From NCBI RefSeq assembly GCF_000143415.4, contig NW_003314338.1, positions 12,501 through 76,500 on the forward strand: 64,000 nucleotides of DNA. Reading direction: 5' to 3'. Shown here in pieces: positions 56,974 to 64,000 of the stretch. The notes under the pieces are model-generated. The model did not search any database. It was given only the letters and a program-made list of their open reading frames with translations, and had not been told where the DNA came from. The position numbers were made by a program, and so were the translations under genes. Positions within the stretch are counted from its first letter, which is position 1, and each line of letters starts with the position of its first letter. The DNA is from Selaginella moellendorffii. Its lineage: Eukaryota > Streptophyta > Lycopodiopsida > Selaginellales > Selaginellaceae.

Positions 56974-58502
56974 ATGGCAGCGGCTTGCAGCAGCAGCGGC
57001 AGCAGCAGCCGAATTGGGTGGTTCCAGGCTAGCTCCAGTAGCAGCAACATCGGCATACTGCAGCACCACCCGTGGAGAGGATCGCATGCCTCTTCATTGT
57101 TTTCCTTCCCCAAGCTCGGAGCCCGGATTGGCAGCAGCAGCGGCGGCAGTGGCAGCAGCGGCACCAGCAGCAGCAACAGGGTGAGAGTCCTGGTTTGTTG
57201 TGCGGCTGGTGGCGATGGCAAGACGATTGTGATTGGTCTGGCAGCGGACTCTGGGTGCGGCAAGAGCACATTCATGAGGCGGCTGACGAGCGTGTTTGGG
57301 GGAGCAGCGTCGCCTCCTAAAGGTGGGAATCCCGACTCCAACACGCTCATCAGCGACACCACCACGGTCATCTGCCTGGACGACTACCACTCGCTGGACA
57401 GGACGGGCAGGAAGGAGAAAGGGGTGACGGCCCTGGATCCGAAGGCCAACAATTTCGATCTTATGTACGAGCAGGTCAAGGCACTCAAGGAAGGCAAAGC
57501 TGTCCAGAAGCCCATCTACAACCACGTATCAGGGTTGCTTGACCCTCCGGAACTCATCCAGCCACCTAAGATCCTTGTCATTGAAGGTCTCCACCCCATG
57601 TAAGTAAGCTTTAACTTGAAAGACTAAGTTGACGCGCCAACATGACGGTCTTGTTGTGTTTCCAAGGTTCGATTCTAGAGTGAGAGAGCTCCTCGACTTC
57701 AGTATATACCTTGATATCAGCGATGCTGTCAAGTTTGCTTGGAAGATCCAGGTGAGTGGGTGCAAACATAAGTCTTTTGTATTGAAACTCTTTGGCAGCG
57801 AGATATGGCCGAGAGGGGACACAGCCTGGAGAGCATCAAGGCCAGCATTGCTGCCCGCAAGCCCGACTTTGATGCTTACATAGGTGACCATTTGATTTGC
57901 TTTCAAGATATGTATATCAAGCTGCGGTGTTGAAACAGACACACAGAAGCAGTACGCAGACGTGGTGATTCAAGTGCTTCCCACGCAGCTCATTCCAGAC
58001 GACAACGAAGGCAAAGTACTTCGCGTTCGGATGATCATGAAAGAGGGCGTTGACAACTTTGAGCCCGTCTACCTGTTTGACGAAGGCTCCACAATCTCGT
58101 GGATACCTTGCGGGAGGAAGCTCACGTGTTCTTACCCGGGGATTAAGTTCTTCTACGGCCCAGACACTTACTATGACAACGAGGTGAGTTTGATTGCTCA
58201 CTGAGCTTTGAACAGTGGCGAACCATTACTGTGCAATGCAGGTGTCAGTGCTGGAGATGGATGGACAGTTTGACAAACTGGACGAGCTCATCTACGTGGA
58301 AAGCCACCTGAGCAACATCTCGACCCGCTTCTACGGGGAGATCACGCAGCAAATGCTCAAGCACGCCGACTTCCCGGGCAGCAACAACGGCACGGGCTTG
58401 TTCCAGACCATTGTGGGCCTCAAGATCAGAGATGTGTTTGAGCGCATCACCTCCAAGCAAGGCTCCCCCGTTGGGGCGGCAGCAGCCACCTCCAAGGTCT
58501 AA
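56974..58502 (+). CDS. PRK: Phosphoribulokinase, chloroplast
   Basis: It phosphorylates ribulose 5-phosphate to ribulose 1,5-bisphosphate in the Calvin cycle, in the chloroplast stroma. Exons: 56974-57599, 57667-57751, 57799-57883, 57939-58183, 58242-58502, giving 433 aa. The first 75 or so residues are Ser/Gly-rich, as in a transit peptide. The P-loop GLAADSGCGKST (about 88-99) and VICLDDYHSLDR carry the two regulatory cysteines of thioredoxin control. The second pair, CGRKLTC, is also present, and NFDLMYEQ and the EGLHPMFD region are conserved. All residues expected for a redox-regulated plant enzyme are visible. Confidence 0.95.
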
Positions 58503-58631
58503 TTATTGCTGTATCGTATCACGTTATCCTTTTACGATAAAGATGACATATAGATAAATATATAATAGACCAAACCCTATTTTCAAGTGTTTCCAAGTGT
58601 TTCCACGTAGAGCGAGAAGAGGGCGGTGATT

Positions 58632-59816
58632 ATGGGCGATGTCCAAGAGCAGGAGAACCTGGGCGCCTGGCTGGTGGCGGCCAACACAATTCGCGTGGAG
58701 CCGTTTAAGCTGCCCCCGACTGGCAGCGATGAAGTTAAGGTCCAGATGAAGGCGGTCGGTATCTGTGGCAGCGATGTCCACTACTACCGGGTAAGCTTGA
58801 TTGTGAACTTGATCCCGTGGATTCCTCATCTTTGCTTGATGTAGCACCTCCGTTGCGCGGATTTCGTGGTGACAGAGCCGATGGTGATCGGGCACGAGTG
58901 CGCGGGGCTGGTTGTGGAGGTGGGCAGCAATGTGAAGCATCTCAAGGTTGGGGACCGCGTGGCGCTGGAGCCCGGCGTCTCGTGTAGCCACTGCACACAC
59001 TGCAAGACCGGCTCCTACAACCTCTGCCCCGAGATGAAGTTCTTCGCCACGCCCCCCATCCATGGATCGCTCGCAAACTACGTAAGTAATCGTGTCTATG
59101 GAACTATGGAACTCACTTTGTGATGGAACTCACAGGTGGTCCATCCGGCGGAGCTGTGCTTCAAGCTGCCGGATGGCGTGTCCGTGGAGGAGGGCGCTAT
59201 GTGTGAGCCGCTGAGCGTGGGTGTCCACGGGTGCCGGAGGGCGGGCATCGTCCCAGGCGTCCGGCTCCTCGTGCTGGGTGCCGGACCCATCGGCCTGGTG
59301 ACAATGCTGGCGGCCAGAGCCTTCGGCGCCACACGGATCGTGGTCACGGACGTGGACGCGTCTCGCCTGGCGGTGGCTGCGCAGCTGGGAGCGCCGGACG
59401 TGATCACGGTGCTGGTGTCGACCAAGACCGAGGACGTGGAGGCGGAGGTGCGCGAGATCCAGGGCGTGGCCGGGGGAGAGGTGGACGTGGCCATGGACTG
59501 CGTGGGGGTGGGCAAGACGATGCTGACGGCGCTGCGAGCGAGCAAGGCGGGGGGCAAGGTGTGCCTCATCGGCATGGGGCACACCGAGATGACGCTGCCG
59601 CTCACGGGCGCGGCGGCGGCGCGAGAGGTGGACGTGGTGGGCGTTTTTCGTTACCGCAACACGTACCCGCTGTGCATCCAGCTGCTCGAGTCGAAGCGCA
59701 TCGATGTCAAGCCGCTCATCACGCACCGCTTTGGATTCTCGCAGCAGGAGGTTGTGGAGGCGTTTGAGACGAGTGCCAAAGGTGGCAGCGCCATCAAGGT
59801 CATGTTCAACCTCTAG
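58632..59816 (+). CDS. SDH: Sorbitol dehydrogenase (L-iditol 2-dehydrogenase), zinc type
   Basis: It oxidises sorbitol and related polyols with NAD in the cytosol. Exons: 58632-58790, 58845-59081, 59136-59816, giving 358 aa, close to plant SDH (about 360). Catalytic zinc ligands: [10 protein letters not shown] and GHECAGLV. Structural zinc: [15 protein letters not shown]. Nucleotide fold: [14 protein letters not shown], followed by TDVDASRL. The C-terminus reads [14 protein letters not shown] two codons upstream of the ATG is not needed. Both introns are 54 bp. Confidence 0.94.
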
Positions 59817-59973
59817 ATCCTCGTATTACATCTATGGTTCTATGGTTCTATCGTTCCCTTGTGAAACGAATTGGCATTGTCCGCGCTAGGTAGCGCTTAA
59901 GCGAGAGGAGAGAGACAGAATAGAGCCTAGTTTTAGGGCAAGGGCACATTGTTTGGAGGGAGGAGGAGAGATC

Positions 59974-62900
59974 ATGAGCGGCCATGACTCCAAGTACTTC
60001 ACCACCACCAAAAAGGGAGAGATCCACGAGCTCAAGGAGGAGCTCAACTCGCAGTACAAGGTATGCGCGGCGGCGCTTTGACGCGCGCTTCAAAAACCCT
60101 CTTCTTACATCACTCTCTCGCCCCGCCCGCATTGCCTTCCAGGACAAGAAGAAGGATGCGGTGAAGAAGGTGATTGCGGCAATGACGGTGGGCAAGGACG
60201 TGAGCATGCTCTTCACCGATGTCGTCAACTGCATGCAAACCGAGAACCTGGAGCTCAAGAAGCTCGTCTACCTCTACCTCATCAATTACGCCAAGAGCCA
60301 GCCGGATCTCGCCATTCTCGCAGTCAACACATTTGTCAAGGTGAGCCCCCCGGATTTGCTGCTCGCTCACACGCTAGCTCCTCGCAGGATTCCCAAGATC
60401 CCAACCCCTTGATCCGAGCCCTGGCTGTCCGGACCATGGGCTGCATTAGAGTTGACAAGATCACCGAGTACCTCTGTGATCCACTGCAGAGATGTCTCAA
60501 GGTACCACTTTCCTTGCCTTGCTTCCATGTTTCGTCTAAGCTCTTCCATCTTTTCCACTCCCAGGACGACGACCCCTACGTCCGAAAGACAGCCGCTATC
60601 TGTGTTGCCAAGCTGCACGATATCAATGCCGAGCTGGTTGAGGACCGAGGCTTTCTGGAAATCCTCAAGGATCTCATCTCCGACAGCAATCCGATGGTGG
60701 TTGCCAATGCTGTCGCTGCCCTTGCCGAGATCCAGGAGGGCACCACCAAAATCATCTTCGAGATCACAAACCACACTCTCTTCAAGCTCCTGGCTGCCCT
60801 CAACGAATGCACAGAGTGAGTTCAATGGTACAGTTGCTCTCCATCTCTATGGCTTCTCACTGCTAAGCATTGGTTTCTTTTTTCTTTTTTCTTTCGTTCC
60901 AGGTGGGGTCAGGTCTTTATCCTAGACGCTCTCTCAAGATACAAAGCCAAGGACGTCCGCGATGCAGAGAACATTGTGGAGAGAGTCACACCGCGCCTCC
61001 AGCACGCTAACTGTGCGGTGGTTCTCTCCGCTGTCAAGGTAAAACCAGCGTTTCCGTGGCTAGATAACATCTCTGACTTCACGTCCACAGGTTATTCTGC
61101 AACAAATGGAGCTTATTACGAGCACTGATGTTGTCCGGAATCTGTGCAAGAAAATGGCACCACCCCTTGTCACGCTTATCTCCGCTGAACCAGAGATTCA
61201 ATACGTGGCCCTGCGGAACATCAACCTCATCGTGCAGCGCAGGCCGACTATTCTTGCTCATGAAATCAAGGCAAGCTGGACCACCTCGCGCTACTGAATC
61301 GTGTTCTCCTCTTTTACCTTCAGGTTTTTTTCTGCAAGTACAACGATCCCATCTATGTGAAAATGGAAAAGCTAGAAATTATGATCAAGCTTGCTTCTGA
61401 TCGAAATATTGACCAGGTTCGTCCCATTATCGGCTAGAGTTTCTGACGCTAGGAATTTTCGATGTGCCGCAGGTGCTGCTGGAATTTAAAGAATACGCCA
61501 CGGAAGTTGACGTTGATTTTGTTCGAAAAGCCGTTCGAGCCATAGGTCGATGCGCTATCAAGCTTGAGCGGGCAGCAGAGCGCTGCATTAGCGTCCTCCT
61601 CGAGCTGATAAAGCTCAAAGTTAACTATGTCGTGCAGGAAGCGATAGTAGTGATCAAAGACATCTTCCGCCGCTATCCAAACACGTAAGAAAGTCGTTTC
61701 TCACGGTTTTGAAAAAATACAATTTCGTGTTTGCAGGTACGAGTCCATAATCGCAACGCTTTGTGAGAACCTGGATAACTTGGATGAACCGGAAGCCAAG
61801 GTTTACCTTCGCGTTTCACATATGTGGAGCTCATGATTGTGCACTGCAGGCGTCCATGATCTGGATCATTGGTGAATACGCGGAGCGCATTGACAATGCG
61901 GATGAGTTACTCGAAGGTTTCCTCGAGACGTTCCCCGAGGAGACTGCCCAAGTCCAGTTGCAATTGCTGACGGCGACTGTGAAGCTTTTCCTGAAGAAAC
62001 CAACGGAGGGGCCACAGCAAATGATTCAGGTTGATGTCCGTGCCTTTAGTTTATATTTACACTCGCTCTCCTTCTCCCGCAGGTTGTGCTTAACAATGCA
62101 ACACAAGAGACGGATAATCCAGACCTTCGCGATCGTGCATACATTTACTGGCGATTGCTTTCCACGGATCCGGAGGTCCGTGTTTACTTTGCTTATAGTT
62201 TATTATCAGTTGGTAGCTTGTATGTTTCTTCTGTGCTTGCAGGCAGCCAAGGATGTCGTGCTCGCGGAGAAGCCGACCATTAATGATGACTCGAACATGT
62301 TGGAGCCGTCGCTCTTGGATGAACTACTTTCAAACATTGCTACGTTGGCTTCAGTTTATCACAAGCCTCCGGATTCTTTTGTGAGCCGCGTCCGTGCAAC
62401 AGTCCAACGCGACGATGACGAAGAATATGCAGCAGAGAGTCTTGATCCAGAGTCGTCTTCTGCACCAGTCTCGGAGATTACCACCTCCGTGGCTGCGCCA
62501 GGAGGTGTCCCAGGGCAGCCTGCTGCTGTTCCTGATATTCTAGGAGACTTGATGGGTTTGGATGGATCAGCTGATCAACAACCAATGACCAGGTGAGAGT
62601 GTGTGAACTGATGTGCTAAGAGAAGTCTTCATACTCTGTTGCTTACAGATCACTGCCAGTTCTGCTTAGTGCGTCCGCGGGCCAGGGCTTGCAAATTAGT
62701 GGCAAGCTGGTTCGCAGGAATGGTCAAGTGGTTTACAGCCTGATGTTCGAGAACAGCTCACAGATACCACTGGACGGCTTCATGATCCAGTTCAACAAGA
62801 ACACATTCGGTTTGGCAGCTGCGGCTCCGCTTCAAGTGCCACCTTTGGTACCTGGACGATCCGAAAGTGTGGTGCTGCCGATGGTGATGTATCAGAACGT

Positions 62901-63408
62901 TGCTCCTGGCCCTCCAAACTCCCTTCTCCAAGTTGCTGTTAAGAATAACCAGCAGCCAGTCTGGTATTTCAACGACAAGATCTCTATCGAAGCTTTGTTT
63001 GGCGAAGATGGGAAAATGGAACGACAGCACTTTCTGGAGGTACAAGTTTTTTTTCTTAGCGCTTGCGTGCTCTGACTAATAATTCCTTTCAACCTTGCCC
63101 AGACTTGGAAGACTATTCCCGACTCACACGAGTTTATCAAGGAGTTACCCAGTGTTTGTGTCAACAGCGTGGAGTCGGCTATCCAGAAGCTGCAAGCCAC
63201 CAACCTGTTTTTCATTGCACGCAGGTCCCAGAAAGAATCGAGGCAAGAGCTGCTTTACCTGTCTGCCAAGGTTCCCCCCAACATTGTTTTCCTTGTGGAG
63301 CTGGCAACTGTGGTTGGGACGGCAGGTGTGAAGTGCGCTGTCAAGACGGTATCTCCAGAGATGGCACCGCTTCTCTTTGATGCACTTGAAGCGCTGTTGA
63401 GTACATGA
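59974..63408 (+). CDS. Beta-adaptin (AP-1/AP-2 large beta subunit)
   Basis: Large subunit of the clathrin adaptor complexes at the trans-Golgi and plasma membrane; plant beta1/2 adaptins can serve both. Exons: 59974-60060, 60143-60340, 60388-60501, 60565-60815, 60903-61038, 61091-61270, 61324-61416, 61473-61684, 61737-61800, 61850-62029, 62083-62175, 62243-62592, 62649-63039, 63103-63408, giving 884 aa (Arabidopsis about 894). The N-terminal trunk is nearly plant-consensus ([55 protein letters not shown]). A short hinge ([12 protein letters not shown]) leads to the C-terminal ear. Intron 6 uses a GC donor (ATCAAG|GCAAGC). It is the last host gene before a gypsy element. Confidence 0.95.
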
Positions 63409-63512
63409 ATCTGTACCTCCTTGCAAGTGGCAGGCTCATACTTCCCATTTTGTTGCTTAGATATATAAAGTATTTGCAGTCTGCAATTTAAGTGTAAACA
63501 ACAAATTTCAAG

Positions 63513-63570
63513 TTGTGAGTTGAGATGGAATATAGAAATAGAATACAGAAACCCTAATTTATATACAGGT
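63513..63570 (-). repeat. Inverted partial gypsy LTR fragment
   Basis: TGTGAGTTGAGATGGAATAT onward resembles the reverse complement of the 3' part of the LTR at 63571-63744, with an internal gap. It abuts that LTR head-to-head. It starts about 100 bp after the beta-adaptin stop. Confidence 0.6.
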
Positions 63571-64000
63571 TGTGAGGGCCAAGTGTACGGCTACGATGCC
63601 GTATACTAATATTAGCATAGTGGATTTTGGTAGCCGTCGGATTGGTTTCAATCCGGACCACTCACTCCTGTATATAAGCTAGGGTTTTTGGGTTAATTGA
63701 TATGCACATTTCTGTATTCCCTTTCCATATTCCATGCACTCACATTGGTGGAGATGAGGGGCACCTTTGATTGTCCCTGGGGAGTGCTTGGATTTGGGAT
63801 TTCGGTTTAGATCTAGCTTTTGCATTGTCTAGATCTAGCTTTTTCCATTTCCTTTCTTTTGTTCTTTCCTTTCAGGATTTTGGTTTAGATCTAGCTTTTT
63901 GCATTGTCTAGATCTACCATTTCTTTCTAGCTTTTTGTCATTTCTCTTCTTTTGCTCTTTCTTTCTCATTCATTTTCATGGCCGATCCGCAATCTCCTCC
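63571..64000 (+). mobile_element. 5' end of a second gypsy element of the same family, cut by the window edge
   Basis: LTR 63571-63744 (174 bp, TGTGAGGGCC to CACTCACA) matches the LTRs of the element at 27566-42678. It is followed by the same leader (TTGGTGGAG, GAGGGGCACC, GATCTAGCTTTT repeats). The gag start is MADPQSP at 63978. This copy keeps the gag ATG that the other has lost, so it may be younger. The window ends before pol. Confidence 0.85.
63978..64000 (+). CDS. gypsy gag, N-terminal fragment at window edge
   Basis: ATG followed by ADPQSP codons; the homologous place in the minus-strand element reads ATAGCAAATCAGCAATCTCC. Only seven complete codons lie within the window. Confidence 0.5.

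Noticed and set aside
58626-58631. GTG start two codons upstream in sorbitol dehydrogenase
   Set aside because: Plant nuclear genes start at ATG; the ATG at 58632 gives the family N-terminus.

Overview
The window is nuclear DNA of a land plant. It encodes a plastid phosphoribulokinase with a transit peptide, plant-type exocyst subunits, a large-chain beta-adaptin close to the Arabidopsis type, and a short tract of the plant telomere repeat. Host introns are very short (about 45-110 bp) and intergenic gaps are a few hundred bases or less, as in compact lycophyte genomes. My best guess is Selaginella, which is an inference.

The left two thirds (about 1-43 kb) is a stack of nested mobile DNA. 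A solo LTR (167-16112, imperfect 5-bp target duplication) was hit by a second solo LTR of the same family (1031-2822, duplication TAGGG). It was also hit by a 12,358-bp element with 24-bp terminal inverted repeats (3519-15876, duplication GCAT). That large element carries a candidate transposase (4135-7276, -), a ParB-like gene (9812-13010, +), and an acidic protein with an FCP1-like HAD domain (13062-15434, +). About twenty copies of a 22-bp palindrome are scattered through it, often inside its tiny introns. I could not match it to a transposon superfamily. Then come a decayed SWIM-domain transposase (16.2-19.1 kb), a 25S rRNA fragment (20.9-21.8 kb, -), one unrecognised host-like gene (23940-24847, -) and a gypsy remnant (25.3-26.5 kb). 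A Ty3/gypsy element on the minus strand (27566-42678) has a 3' LTR split by about 10.2 kb of the solo-LTR family. That block includes a full non-coding element of LARD type (29074-36568). The long open frames in the LTRs come from minisatellites and are not genes.

The right third (43-63.4 kb) is gene-dense and ordinary in content: SEC6 (-), SEC15 (+), a KCP2-type oligosaccharyltransferase subunit (-), an MSP1/ATAD1 ATPase (+), the WD40 actin regulator AIP1 (+), phosphoribulokinase (+), sorbitol dehydrogenase (+) and beta-adaptin (+). I rebuilt exon structures by hand; every coding total is a multiple of three with GT-AG or GC-AG introns.

The most striking host feature is a tandem duplication of a head-to-head SEC6-SEC15 pair followed by reciprocal decay. 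The left copy keeps SEC6 with a shredded SEC15, and the right copy keeps SEC15 with a shredded SEC6. Both proteins belong to the exocyst, which tethers secretory vesicles at the plasma membrane. At the right edge another gypsy element of the same family begins (63571 onward) and runs out of the window.
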